From: Lachnospiraceae bacterium
GTDB lineage: Bacteria > Bacillota > Clostridia > Lachnospirales > Lachnospiraceae
NCBI GenBank assembly: GCA_910575475.1
Contig: CAJTGD010000038.1
Location: 1-53,620, forward strand
Direction of reading: 5' to 3'
DNA length: 53,620 nucleotides
How positions within the stretch are numbered: position 1 is the stretch's first letter; the number at the start of each line of letters is the position of its first letter. The translations under genes were made by a program, and so were the position numbers. Shown here piece by piece: positions 17,557 to 25,707 of the stretch. The notes under the pieces were generated by a model. The model ran no database searches. It was not told the origin of the DNA and was given only the letters and a program-made list of their open reading frames with translations.

Positions 17557-17832
17557 TTACGATACTTCTTCCTCTCCCCCTGCAGTCTCCTGATATTTTT
17601 CCAAAATCATTTCCTGTATCCGCTCTCTCGTATCAGAGTTAATCGGGTGTGCAATATCCCTGTATTCCCCATCCATCGCTTTTTTGCTCGGCATTGCAAT
17701 AAACAATCCCTTCTCTCCTTCAATCACCTTGATATCATGAACTACAAATTCATCATCAATCGTAATTGAAACAACCGCTTTTAATTTTCCTTCCTTCGCC
17801 ACTTTTCGTACACGCACATCTGTGATCTGCAT
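17557..17832 (-). CDS. spoVG: SpoVG, RNA-binding septation/sporulation regulator
   Basis: This is a 91-residue protein starting MQITDVRVRKV and containing LKAVVSITIDDEFVVHDIKV and FIAMPSKKAMDGEYRDIAHPI, all hallmarks of SpoVG. In Firmicutes it binds RNA and DNA, and it affects asymmetric septation, capsule and virulence genes. I chose the ATG at 17832 because AAAGGAGA lies 8 nt upstream; the 16 codons before it look untranslated. It is monocistronic with its own terminator. Confidence 0.96.
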   Translation of the reverse strand: MQITDVRVRKVAKEGKLKAVVSITIDDEFVVHDIKVIEGEKGLFIAMPSKKAMDGEYRDIAHPINSDTRERIQEMILEKYQETAGGEEEVS

Positions 17833-18089
17833 ATCCAGTCTCCTTTCTCTGTCTGCATTCCCCGGTACAGCCCTTCGCAAGCCTGTCCATTCATCCCATC
17901 ATCCGTACCGAAAAGACTTTTTTAACACACCTTCATCTCTTATTATTTTTATATCTGCAGGCCGGCAAAAATCAAGATCCACATCCGGCGGAACCTGTGG
18001 TTCATCCGCCAGATCTCCCAAAAGCCGCCAGCCAGACTGCACTTTTTATACTCCCCCGTCCGGGAGGTCCCCGGCGTCTCATTCTGATT

Positions 18090-19208
18090 TTATATCAGAT
18101 ACCTCTCGTTCCGTTCCACAACTACTTTGATCTCACCCTCTCCTACATGCCTTGTATTCGCGCGGATCGTTCCCCGGCTTTCCACGACACAGTTCTCGAT
18201 ATATGTATGATCCCCCAGATAAACATCATTCAGGATGATCGAATTTTTGATCACACAGTTATTCCCCACAAACACTTTCTTAAACAGCACGGAATTTTCA
18301 ACCGTACCGTTGATGATGCTCCCGCTCCCGATCAGGCAGTTCTTCACTGCCGCGCCCGGGTTGTATTTTACAGGCGGCAGGTCGCTCACCTTGGAATACA
18401 CCGCCGGAAGCTCCCGGAAAAAATACTTTCGAACCTCCGGTCTCAGGAAATCCATATTCGTCTGATAATACGCGTCTATCCTGGAAATATTATTCCAATA
18501 ACCGCTCAGCTTATACCCGTAGATTTTTTTCAGATTCTTATAACGGATCAGGATATCCGTCACAAAATCATAATGCTCTTCCTCTGCGCAATGCTCCACC
18601 AGATCAATAAGAAGCCTCCTCCGCATCACATAGATGCCTGTAGAAATGGTCTGCGAACTGGCCACCATCGGCTTCTCTTCAAATTCCTGGATCCGGGCCG
18701 ATTCATTCATCCGCACGGTACCGAAACGGGTCGCGTCGTCGCCGTCCTCCAGATCCTTCACCACCACCGTAATGTCCGCCTTCTTTGCAATATGGTATTC
18801 CAATACCTTATTGTAATCCAGCTTATAAACCGCATCGCCGGAAGCGATGATCACATACGGCTCATGACACCGCCTCAGGAAGTCCAGGTTCTGGTAAATG
18901 GCATCCGCTGTCCCCCGGTACCAGTAGCCATTCTCCGCCGTAATGGTCGGTGTAAAAATATACAGGCCGCCCTGCTTTCTTCCAAAATCCCACCACTTGG
19001 CAGAATTCAAATGCTCGTCCAGCGACCGTGCATTATACTGTGTCAGCACCGCGACTCTCTGGACGTGGGAGTTCGTCATGTTGCTCAGCGCAAAATCAAT
19101 GGCCCGGTAGCTGGATGCGATCGGCATCGCCGCAACCGCGCGCTTCGCCGTCAGTGCCTGCATCCGTCTGTTGTTGCCTCCCGCCAGAATAATCCCTACT
19201 GCTCTCAT
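18090..19208 (-). CDS. glgD: GlgD, ADP-glucose pyrophosphorylase second subunit
   Basis: This is a 372-residue nucleotidyltransferase-like protein. It begins MRAVGIILAGGNNRRMQ but lacks the tight GGxGxRL loop of GlgC. It has NGYWYRGTADAIYQNL, SGDAVYKLDY and a C-terminal left-handed beta-helix of hexapeptide repeats (GSGSIINGTVENSVLF). In Firmicutes GlgD pairs with GlgC to make ADP-glucose for glycogen. The ATG overlaps the glgC stop by 4 nt (ATGA). About 250 nt of non-coding DNA with a GGCGG/CCGCC hairpin (around 17985) separate it from spoVG. Confidence 0.95.
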   Translation of the reverse strand: MRAVGIILAGGNNRRMQALTAKRAVAAMPIASSYRAIDFALSNMTNSHVQRVAVLTQYNARSLDEHLNSAKWWDFGRKQGGLYIFTPTITAENGYWYRGTADAIYQNLDFLRRCHEPYVIIASGDAVYKLDYNKVLEYHIAKKADITVVVKDLEDGDDATRFGTVRMNESARIQEFEEKPMVASSQTISTGIYVMRRRLLIDLVEHCAEEEHYDFVTDILIRYKNLKKIYGYKLSGYWNNISRIDAYYQTNMDFLRPEVRKYFFRELPAVYSKVSDLPPVKYNPGAAVKNCLIGSGSIINGTVENSVLFKKVFVGNNCVIKNSIILNDVYLGDHTYIENCVVESRGTIRANTRHVGEGEIKVVVERNERYLI

Positions 19209-20479
19209 ACACGATCACCTGCCTTTATCAATGTCTCACCGCTCTCCAGTATCCCGTTCAGATAATCCGACGCGGCCGTCGCGCCGCTGATCGCCGTATT
19301 CTTTCCGATCTGTACGTCGGAAGGGATACGGGAATTTTCTCCGATCGTTGCCAGCCCTCCGTTGTAAATGTCCGGCCGCGCGCGGTTGGGCACATCGCTC
19401 CCGACCCCGATCACAACATTGCTGCCGATCACCGTATTCTCTGCGATGATCGCCTTTTCGATCACACAGTCCTCCCCGATGACCACATCCCGCATGATGA
19501 TCGAGTCCCGGATGACACTTCCCTTTCCTACGCTCACTCCCGCGCCCAGCACCGAAGAATGTACCTCTCCGAAAATCTCGGAGCCATTGCTGATAATACA
19601 CTTGTCCACAACGCCCTCCGGAGATATGTACTGCGGCGGAAGATTCATGCAGTTGGTATAGATCTTCCAGAATTCCTCATAGAGGTTGAATTCCGGTATA
19701 ATATCGATCAGCTCCATATTGGCTTCCCAGTAAGAACCAAGCGTCCCTACATCCTTCCAATATCCGTTGTACTCATAGGCAAACATCCGCATTCCCTTTG
19801 CGCCGCAGTAAGGAATGATATGCTTCCCGAAGTCACAGTTCGGCTGGCTGGAAAGCCGGATCAGCGCTTCCTTCAAAACCGGCCAGCTGAAAATATAAAT
19901 TCCCATGGATGCCAGGTTACTGCTGGGCCTCTCCGGCTTTTCTTCAAATCTGCTGATCCGTCCCTCTCTGTCCGTCACCAAGATCCCGAAGCGTCCCGCC
20001 TCCTCCATGGGCACCGGCATCGCCGCGATCGTCACATCCGCCTTGTTGGCCTTATGGGCGGCAAGCATCACTTCATAATCCATCTTATAAATATGGTCTC
20101 CGGAAAGAATCAGCACGTAATCCGGATGGTAGCTTTCCATATAGTCCAGATTCTGGTAAATGGCATTGGCAGTCCCTGTATACCATTCACTGTTCACACT
20201 CTTTTCATATGGAGGAAGAATCGAAACCCCGCCTATATTCCGGTCCAGATCCCACGGAATCCCAATCCCTATATGTGTATTCAACCGCAGCGGCTGATAT
20301 TGTGTCAGGACTCCTACCGTATCCACTCCTGAATTGATGCAGTTGCTCAACGGAAAATCAATAATACGGTACTTGCCGCCGAAAGACACTGCGGGTTTTG
20401 CCACCTTTGCGGTAAGAACTCCCAGTCTGCTGCCCTGTCCGCCCGCAAGCAGCATGGCGATCATTTCCTTTTTAATCAT
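19205..20479 (-). CDS. glgC: GlgC, glucose-1-phosphate adenylyltransferase
   Basis: This is a 424-residue enzyme making ADP-glucose and pyrophosphate from glucose 1-phosphate and ATP. AMLLAGGQGSRLGVLT is the nucleotide loop, followed by WYTGTANAIYQNLDY, ILSGDHIYKMDY, RFEEKPERP and YWKDVGTLGSYWEANM, all catalytic-subunit motifs. A C-terminal beta-helix completes it. It is the first gene of a two-gene glycogen operon with glgD. The ribosome binding site is GGAGG. No branching enzyme, synthase or phosphorylase gene lies in the window. Confidence 0.97.
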   Translation of the reverse strand: MIKKEMIAMLLAGGQGSRLGVLTAKVAKPAVSFGGKYRIIDFPLSNCINSGVDTVGVLTQYQPLRLNTHIGIGIPWDLDRNIGGVSILPPYEKSVNSEWYTGTANAIYQNLDYMESYHPDYVLILSGDHIYKMDYEVMLAAHKANKADVTIAAMPVPMEEAGRFGILVTDREGRISRFEEKPERPSSNLASMGIYIFSWPVLKEALIRLSSQPNCDFGKHIIPYCGAKGMRMFAYEYNGYWKDVGTLGSYWEANMELIDIIPEFNLYEEFWKIYTNCMNLPPQYISPEGVVDKCIISNGSEIFGEVHSSVLGAGVSVGKGSVIRDSIIMRDVVIGEDCVIEKAIIAENTVIGSNVVIGVGSDVPNRARPDIYNGGLATIGENSRIPSDVQIGKNTAISGATAASDYLNGILESGETLIKAGDRV

Positions 20480-20511
20480 GCCGTCACCTCCATTTCTAGT
20501 TATTCTATTTT

Positions 20512-20520
20512 ATTATAGCA
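20512..20520 (-). promoter_or_regulatory. Extended -10 promoter of glgCD
   Basis: On the minus strand TGCTATAAT forms an extended -10 element about 35 nt before the glgC start. No good -35 is present at the normal distance. Confidence 0.5.
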
Positions 20521-20572
20521 TCATTTCATTGTTAAGTACACAGATTTTACAAATTTTTCTGACTAAATATTC

Positions 20573-20599
20573 TCTTTTTGTTGGAAATAAACAAAAAGA
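20573..20599. promoter_or_regulatory. AT-rich inverted repeat between divergent promoters
   Basis: TCTTTTTGTT (20573-20582) is the exact inverse complement of AACAAAAAGA (20590-20599), with a 7-nt spacer. It lies between the glgC and murC promoters and could be an operator or a hairpin. Confidence 0.4.
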
Positions 20600-20604
20600 A
20601 CCTC

Positions 20605-20632
20605 TTTCAATTTTTATCATATATAGTATAAT
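20605..20632 (+). promoter_or_regulatory. Promoter of murC
   Basis: TATAAT at 20627-20632 is a perfect -10, with TTTCAA 16 nt upstream as a weak -35. Predicted transcription starts near 20639, leaving a leader of about 75 nt. Confidence 0.55.
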
Positions 20633-20693
20633 AAATAAGGCAGAATCAATTTGAACCTTATTTATAAGTATTCTAAACGATGTATCATCGTTT
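20631..20693 (+). promoter_or_regulatory. Two inverted repeats in the murC leader
   Basis: ATAAATAAGG (20631-20640) pairs with CCTTATTTAT (20656-20665). AAACGATG (20675-20682) pairs with CATCGTTT (20686-20693) around a 3-nt spacer. Both are perfect. The second lies 5 nt before the ribosome binding site of murC, so it could be an operator or a translation-control hairpin. Confidence 0.45.
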
Positions 20694-20714
20694 CGTCAGG
20701 AAAGGAAAATAGAT

Positions 20715-22091
20715 ATGTATAAGATTGATTTCACGAAACCAATCCACATTCATTTTATCGGGATCGGGGGCATCAGCATGAGCGGCCTTGCCAGGATCCT
20801 CCTGCAGAACGGCTTCACCATATCCGGTTCTGACGCCAGGGAATCCGCGCTTACACAGCAGCTGGAAGAGAGCGGCGCTCAGATCTTTTATGGACAGAAA
20901 GCCTCCAACATCATCGACGGCATCGACTGCGTGGTCTACACGGCGGCGATCAGCCGGGACAACGGGGAGCTGATCGAGGCCGTTGCCAGAAAGATCCCCA
21001 TGCTCACCCGCGCGGAGCTGTTAGGACAGCTCATGAAAAATTATGACACCCCCATCGCGGTATCGGGAACCCATGGAAAGACCACCACGACTTCCATGAT
21101 CTCCCATATCCTTCTGGAGGGGAACCTTGACCCCACCATCTCCGTAGGCGGCATCCTGCAGGCCATCGGCGGCAACATCCGGGTCGGAAATTCGGGCACC
21201 TTCATTACCGAAGCCTGTGAGTATACCAACAGCTTCCTGAATTTTTTCCCGAAGATCGGAGTGATCTTAAATATCGAAGAAGACCATCTGGACTTTTTCA
21301 AGGATCTGGAGGATATCCGGCATTCCTTCCATCAGTTTGCCGCTCTGCTGCCTCCTGACGGAACTCTGGTGATTAACGGAGACATCACGGATTACCCGGA
21401 GATCTACCGGGATCTGGAATGCCATGTAGCGACCTACGGAAGTTCTCCGGATTACGATTACAGCGCTGCCAACATCCTCCACGACGAAAAAGGGCGGGTT
21501 TCCTTTGATCTTGTAAAATATGGCGAGACCGTCACACGGATCCAGCTTTCTGTGACCGGCGACCACAACGTGTCCAACGCGCTGGCTTCCATTGCCACCG
21601 CCGAGCTTCTGGATGTCCCCATGGAGTCCATTCAGAAGGGTCTTCTGTCCTTTACCGGAACAGACCGCCGTTTTGAGTATAAGGGAACGCTGGACGGAAT
21701 CACGATCATTGACGACTACGCGCATCATCCCACGGAGATCCAGGCTACCCTGAAGGCCGCGAAGTATTATCCCCATAAGTCGCTCTGGTGTATCTTCCAG
21801 CCCCATACCTATACCCGGACCAAGGCCTTCTTCCACGAATTTGCGGAGGCTCTGTCCCACACGGACCATCTGGTGCTGGCGGATATCTATGCCGCAAGAG
21901 AGACCGACACCCTGGGCATTTCCTCAAAGGATCTGGCCGAGGAGGTCCGGAAGCTGGGAACGGACGCACACTATTTTCCTTCCTTTTCTGCGATTGAAGA
22001 ATTCGTAAAAGCACAGTGCGTTTCCGGAGATTTGTTGATAACTATGGGAGCCGGAAACGTTGTAGATATTGGAGAAGACCTGCTGAAATAA
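20715..22091 (+). CDS. murC: MurC, UDP-N-acetylmuramate-L-alanine ligase
   Basis: This 458-residue cytoplasmic Mur ligase adds L-alanine to UDP-MurNAc using ATP, an essential step of peptidoglycan synthesis. It has the N-terminal IHFIGIGGISMSGLA nucleotide-sugar loop, the ATP loop AVSGTHGKTTTTSM, FITEACEYTNSFLNF, NIEEDHLDFF and DDYAHHPTEIQATL. Length is standard. It has its own promoter and a leader with inverted repeats. The neighbouring dnaD operon has a separate promoter. Confidence 0.97.
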   Translation: MYKIDFTKPIHIHFIGIGGISMSGLARILLQNGFTISGSDARESALTQQLEESGAQIFYGQKASNIIDGIDCVVYTAAISRDNGELIEAVARKIPMLTRAELLGQLMKNYDTPIAVSGTHGKTTTTSMISHILLEGNLDPTISVGGILQAIGGNIRVGNSGTFITEACEYTNSFLNFFPKIGVILNIEEDHLDFFKDLEDIRHSFHQFAALLPPDGTLVINGDITDYPEIYRDLECHVATYGSSPDYDYSAANILHDEKGRVSFDLVKYGETVTRIQLSVTGDHNVSNALASIATAELLDVPMESIQKGLLSFTGTDRRFEYKGTLDGITIIDDYAHHPTEIQATLKAAKYYPHKSLWCIFQPHTYTRTKAFFHEFAEALSHTDHLVLADIYAARETDTLGISSKDLAEEVRKLGTDAHYFPSFSAIEEFVKAQCVSGDLLITMGAGNVVDIGEDLLK

Positions 22092-22094
22092 GAG

Positions 22095-22126
22095 TTATCC
22101 ACAGTTTTCACACAGAGTTATCGACA
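22095..22126 (+). promoter_or_regulatory. Two DnaA-box-like sequences before dnaD
   Basis: TTATCCACA at 22095-22103 is an exact consensus DnaA box. TTATCGACA at 22118-22126 differs at one base. They lie on the same strand 23 nt apart, some 50-80 nt upstream of the -10 of the dnaD-dnaI-prs run. Confidence 0.55.
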
Positions 22127-22141
22127 TAAAGGTTGAAAATG

Positions 22142-22184
22142 AGGAAAAAAAATGCTTTTTCCTGCCGGGTTAAAATGCTATAAT
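22142..22184 (+). promoter_or_regulatory. Extended -10 promoter of the dnaD operon, with an upstream inverted repeat
   Basis: TGCTATAAT (22176-22184) is an extended -10 with a perfect TATAAT. AGGAAAAA (22142-22149) and TTTTTCCT (22156-22163) form an 8-bp inverted repeat over the -35 region. The repeat may be a weak terminator of murC or an operator. Confidence 0.55.
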
Positions 22185-22239
22185 ACCTATACTAAACATC
22201 GGCGAAGAATCTTAAGAATTTAAGAGGTAGGAAGGGCAA

Positions 22240-23385
22240 ATGAAAACTTTAAAACTCAAAAATAAGCTCCAGGCAAACGCAACCATGGTCTCCAACGACT
22301 TCATAGATCACCATCTGGCTCAGGCAAACGGTGAATTTGTAAAGGTCTACCTGTTTTTACTGCGTCATCTTGAGGATCCCTCTTCGACGCTTACGGTATC
22401 CAAGATCGCCGACTGCCTGAACCATACGGAAAAGGACATCATGCGGGCGTTCCGTTATTGGGAAGCCGCTGGCGTCTTAAGTCTCGGCAGAGAAACTGAA
22501 GGCAGGGCAGCAGAGACCGAGGTCCGGAAAAAAAGCAGTCAGCCTTCTCTGTCCGCTCCGGCGGAAGAAGGAAAAAAGGCAGGAGCGGTCATAGCAGCAA
22601 CCCCCGCTGCAGAGGACAACCCGGACGGCAGCGCCGATCCCGTTTCGGACAAGGCAATGGCCGATCCTCTTCCCGATGCGCTTCCTTCCTCGGGCAGTCC
22701 TGCGGCAGACACCAGACCTGCAAAAGCAATCCCGCTGGATTCCTTCAAGGCACAGAAGGAACTGAAGTCCCTGCTTTTTATTGCAGAACAGTATCTCGGC
22801 AAGACTCTGACCAAGTCGGACACAGACGCCATCACGTATTTTTATGATACCCTGGGCATGTCCGCCGATCTGGTGGAATATCTGCTTGAGACCTGTGCGG
22901 AGAACGGCCATAAGAACATGCACTATATTCAGAAGGTCGCTCTTTCCTGGGCCGATGACGGGATCGAGACCGTAGCCCAGGCCCGCCAGCGTTCCATGAA
23001 TTACAACAAGAACTGCTATACCGTCCTCAATGCGTTCGGTATCAAGAACCGCGGCCCCGCCGTTTCAGAGGTTACATATATCCAAAAATGGACGGATGAG
23101 TTCGGCTTTACACTGGATATCATTCAGGAGGCATGCAGCCGCACAATCGCCGCGATCCACCAGCCCAGCTTTGAATACGCGGATACGATCCTGACAAAAT
23201 GGCATGACGGAAAGGTACATCATTTAAAAGACATCGATAATCTGGATGCCGCGTTTCGAAAGGAAAAAGCCGCGAAAAAATCATCCGCCCCCAGTCCTAA
23301 AAGTGTCACAAAGAATCTGAATAATTTCGAGAGACGCACTTATGATATGGACTCTTTGGAGGCGCAACTATTAAACAGCAATTAA
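22240..23385 (+). CDS. DnaD-domain replication protein
   Basis: This 381-residue protein is related to DnaD, which in Firmicutes helps load the replicative helicase. Residues 1-90 form a winged-helix-like N-terminal domain. Residues 95-165 are a low-complexity linker rich in Ala, Pro, Ser and Asp. The C-terminal half holds two DnaD modules, each with the DNA-binding pattern Y-x3-I/V-x3-W: YIQKVALSW and YADTILTKW. The next gene encodes a DnaI/DnaC-like ATPase, the expected functional partner. DnaA-box-like sequences lie upstream. Confidence 0.9.
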   Translation: MKTLKLKNKLQANATMVSNDFIDHHLAQANGEFVKVYLFLLRHLEDPSSTLTVSKIADCLNHTEKDIMRAFRYWEAAGVLSLGRETEGRAAETEVRKKSSQPSLSAPAEEGKKAGAVIAATPAAEDNPDGSADPVSDKAMADPLPDALPSSGSPAADTRPAKAIPLDSFKAQKELKSLLFIAEQYLGKTLTKSDTDAITYFYDTLGMSADLVEYLLETCAENGHKNMHYIQKVALSWADDGIETVAQARQRSMNYNKNCYTVLNAFGIKNRGPAVSEVTYIQKWTDEFGFTLDIIQEACSRTIAAIHQPSFEYADTILTKWHDGKVHHLKDIDNLDAAFRKEKAAKKSSAPSPKSVTKNLNNFERRTYDMDSLEAQLLNSN

Positions 23386-23459
23386 GGAACTGTGGAAAAA
23401 CCGCGGCAGATTTTATCGGCCCGGGTATCTTTATTTGCAGTTCCTAAAAGGAGTTTGTC

Positions 23460-24458
23460 GTGGGATTAAAAAATTCACAGTACCAGGCGATCATGAGGGA
23501 ATACGAGCAGAAGCAGCTCCGCAGCCGTGATACCCTTGCCAGACATTATGCTGAGGTGTATACAAGGTCTCCGGAATTTCAGTCTCTGGATGAGTCGATT
23601 TCCATCCTTTCCGTCCAGTATGGGAAGAGGCTGCTCAACGGAGACGACCTTGCGGTGGAGTCCTTAAAGAGCGAGCTTGCGATCCTCAGGAAGCAGAAGG
23701 ATGAGCTGCTGCAGTCCTGCGGCTTCCCTTCCGATTATCTGGAGCCCTCCTATGAGTGTTCCCAGTGCAGGGATACGGGCTATATCGACAATCAGAAGTG
23801 CCGCTGCTTTAAGGCGGCTGCCAGCCGTCTCCTTTATGAGCAGTCCAACCTGAAGGACATTCTCAAAACCGAGAATTTTAATTCTTTTTCCATGAAATAC
23901 TATTCTGATAATTATATTGACCCCAAGTCCGGGCGCTCCTCTCTGTCGGTCATGAAGGATGCGCTTGCGGTCTGTAAGGATTTTATCCGAACCTTTGATC
24001 AGGAGCACAAAAATCTCTTTTTGTACGGCAGCGTAGGCGTGGGGAAGACGTTTCTGTCCAACTGTATCGCAAAAGAATTGATGGATGCCGGCTTTTCCGT
24101 AATCTATTATTCTGCGCCTGCGTTGTTTAATATGTTTGCACAAAGTACGTTTCACAAAGATGATACAGATGCACAGAACATCCGGCATTATGCCTTTGAC
24201 TGTGATCTGCTTATCATAGACGACCTGGGAACGGAATTCACCAATTCCTTCATTGCGTCTCAGCTTTTTACCTGCGTCAACGAAAGGCTGCTGAACAAAA
24301 AGTCCACGGTCATCTCAACCAATCTATCTCTGGATTCCCTTGCCGACTTATATACGGAGAGGTCTTTTTCCAGAATTACAAGCAACTATATTATGCTGAA
24401 ATTGATCGGTGATGATATCCGGATCAAGAAAAAACTGATGAACAGGGAGGAAGTGTAA
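23460..24458 (+). CDS. DnaI/DnaC-like helicase-loader ATPase
   Basis: This 332-residue AAA+ ATPase probably loads the replicative helicase. The N-terminal part holds a zinc-ribbon-like CSQCRDTGYIDNQKCRC. The ATPase domain has Walker A GSVGVGKTF, Walker B LLIIDDLGTE and the sensor region STVISTNLS with RSFSRI. The start is GTG at 23460, preceded by AAAAGGAG at 6 nt. The stop overlaps the start of prs by one base (TAATG), so the two are translationally coupled. Confidence 0.92.
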   Translation: MGLKNSQYQAIMREYEQKQLRSRDTLARHYAEVYTRSPEFQSLDESISILSVQYGKRLLNGDDLAVESLKSELAILRKQKDELLQSCGFPSDYLEPSYECSQCRDTGYIDNQKCRCFKAAASRLLYEQSNLKDILKTENFNSFSMKYYSDNYIDPKSGRSSLSVMKDALAVCKDFIRTFDQEHKNLFLYGSVGVGKTFLSNCIAKELMDAGFSVIYYSAPALFNMFAQSTFHKDDTDAQNIRHYAFDCDLLIIDDLGTEFTNSFIASQLFTCVNERLLNKKSTVISTNLSLDSLADLYTERSFSRITSNYIMLKLIGDDIRIKKKLMNREEV

Positions 24459-25660
24459 TGCTGCGTCGAAGCGAACGTAACCTGGAGAACATCCCGGTAG
24501 GTGCACTGGGGCTGATTCCCATTACCGGCTGTGAGGAGCTCGGTGAGCAAGTCAACAAGTATCTTGTGAAGTGGAGAAAGGAAAGTGAGAATCAACATAT
24601 CGGAGATGTGGTTTTCAACGGATATGTAAGAGACAACTATATTATCAATACGAATGTTCCCCGGTTTGGTTCGGGTGAAGCCAAAGGGATCATCACGGAA
24701 TCGGTCCGCGGAAAGGACCTGTACCTGATGGTAGACGTTCTGAATTATAATGTCACCTATTCCCTCACGGGCAATGTAAACCATATGTCACCGGACGACC
24801 ATTTTCAGAATCTGAAGCGGGTGATCGCGGCCATCGGCGGCAAGAGCAGGCGGATCAATATCATCATGCCGTTCCTCTATGAGAGCCGTCAGCATAAGCG
24901 CAATGGAAGGGAGTCTCTGGACTGTGCCCTTGCCCTGCAGGAGCTGGTACGCATGGGAGTGGACAATATCATTACCTTTGACGCTCATGATCCGCGTGTA
25001 CAGAACGCAATCCCGCTGAACGGATTTGAGACGGTCTCCCCCACCTATCAATTCATCAAGAGCCTTCTGGGCACGGTCAAGGACCTGCAGATCGACAGCG
25101 ATCACATGATGGCCATCAGCCCTGACGAAGGCGGTACGCACCGCGCCATCTATCTGGCAAATGTACTGGGGCTGGATATGGGGATGTTCTATAAACGGCG
25201 TGATTATACCCGTATTGTCAACGGGCGGAATCCGATCGTGGCTCATGAATTTCTGGGCAGCTCCGTGGAGGGAAAAGACGTCATCATCATTGATGATATG
25301 ATCTCTTCTGGAGACAGTATCATAGAGGTCGCAAAGGAGTTAAAGCGCCGGAAGGCAAACCGGATCTTTGCTGCCGCTACCTTTGGACTGTTTACGAATG
25401 GTCTGGACCGTTTTGATAAAGCCTACGAGGAGGGTCTGATCCACGGGGTCCTGACAACGAATCTGATCTACCGCACTCCGAATCTGCTGTCAAAGCCATA
25501 TTATATTGACTGCGATATGAGTAAATATATTGCCCTGCTGATCGATACCCTCAACCATGACGGTTCAATCAGCACGCTGCTGAGTCCCAATGAGCGGATA
25601 CAGCATGTACTGCAGGTCTACAAAAACGGGGGCGAGATTGAACGGGAGATTGAAATTTAA
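24458..25660 (+). CDS. prs: Ribose-phosphate pyrophosphokinase (PRPP synthase)
   Basis: This 400-residue enzyme makes PRPP from ribose 5-phosphate and ATP, the entry to nucleotide, His and Trp synthesis. The PRPP loop is VIIIDDMISSGDS, and ITFDAHDPRVQNAI matches the FDLHA.QIQGFF region in altered form. It is about 80 residues longer than the classical enzyme and belongs to a diverged class; a housekeeping copy elsewhere is likely. It is the last gene of the dnaD run and ends at a strong terminator. Confidence 0.88.
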   Translation: MLRRSERNLENIPVGALGLIPITGCEELGEQVNKYLVKWRKESENQHIGDVVFNGYVRDNYIINTNVPRFGSGEAKGIITESVRGKDLYLMVDVLNYNVTYSLTGNVNHMSPDDHFQNLKRVIAAIGGKSRRINIIMPFLYESRQHKRNGRESLDCALALQELVRMGVDNIITFDAHDPRVQNAIPLNGFETVSPTYQFIKSLLGTVKDLQIDSDHMMAISPDEGGTHRAIYLANVLGLDMGMFYKRRDYTRIVNGRNPIVAHEFLGSSVEGKDVIIIDDMISSGDSIIEVAKELKRRKANRIFAAATFGLFTNGLDRFDKAYEEGLIHGVLTTNLIYRTPNLLSKPYYIDCDMSKYIALLIDTLNHDGSISTLLSPNERIQHVLQVYKNGGEIEREIEI

Positions 25661-25662
25661 AA

Positions 25663-25697
25663 AACGGGCGGCAGGTGTACTCACCTGACCGCCCGTT
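25663..25697. terminator. Bidirectional terminator between prs and rpoC
   Basis: AACGGGCGG/CCGCCCGTT and CAGGTG/CACCTG form one long stem with a single bulged A and a 4-nt loop. The minus strand continues into six Ts (rpoC side); the plus strand continues CTTTAATCC. It ends both converging operons. Confidence 0.9.
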
Positions 25698-25707
25698 CTT
25701 TAATCCT

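Noticed and set aside
22095..22126. Chromosomal replication origin
   Set aside because: Only two DnaA-box-like sites are present, there is no dnaA or dnaN gene nearby, and no AT-rich unwinding region stands out.
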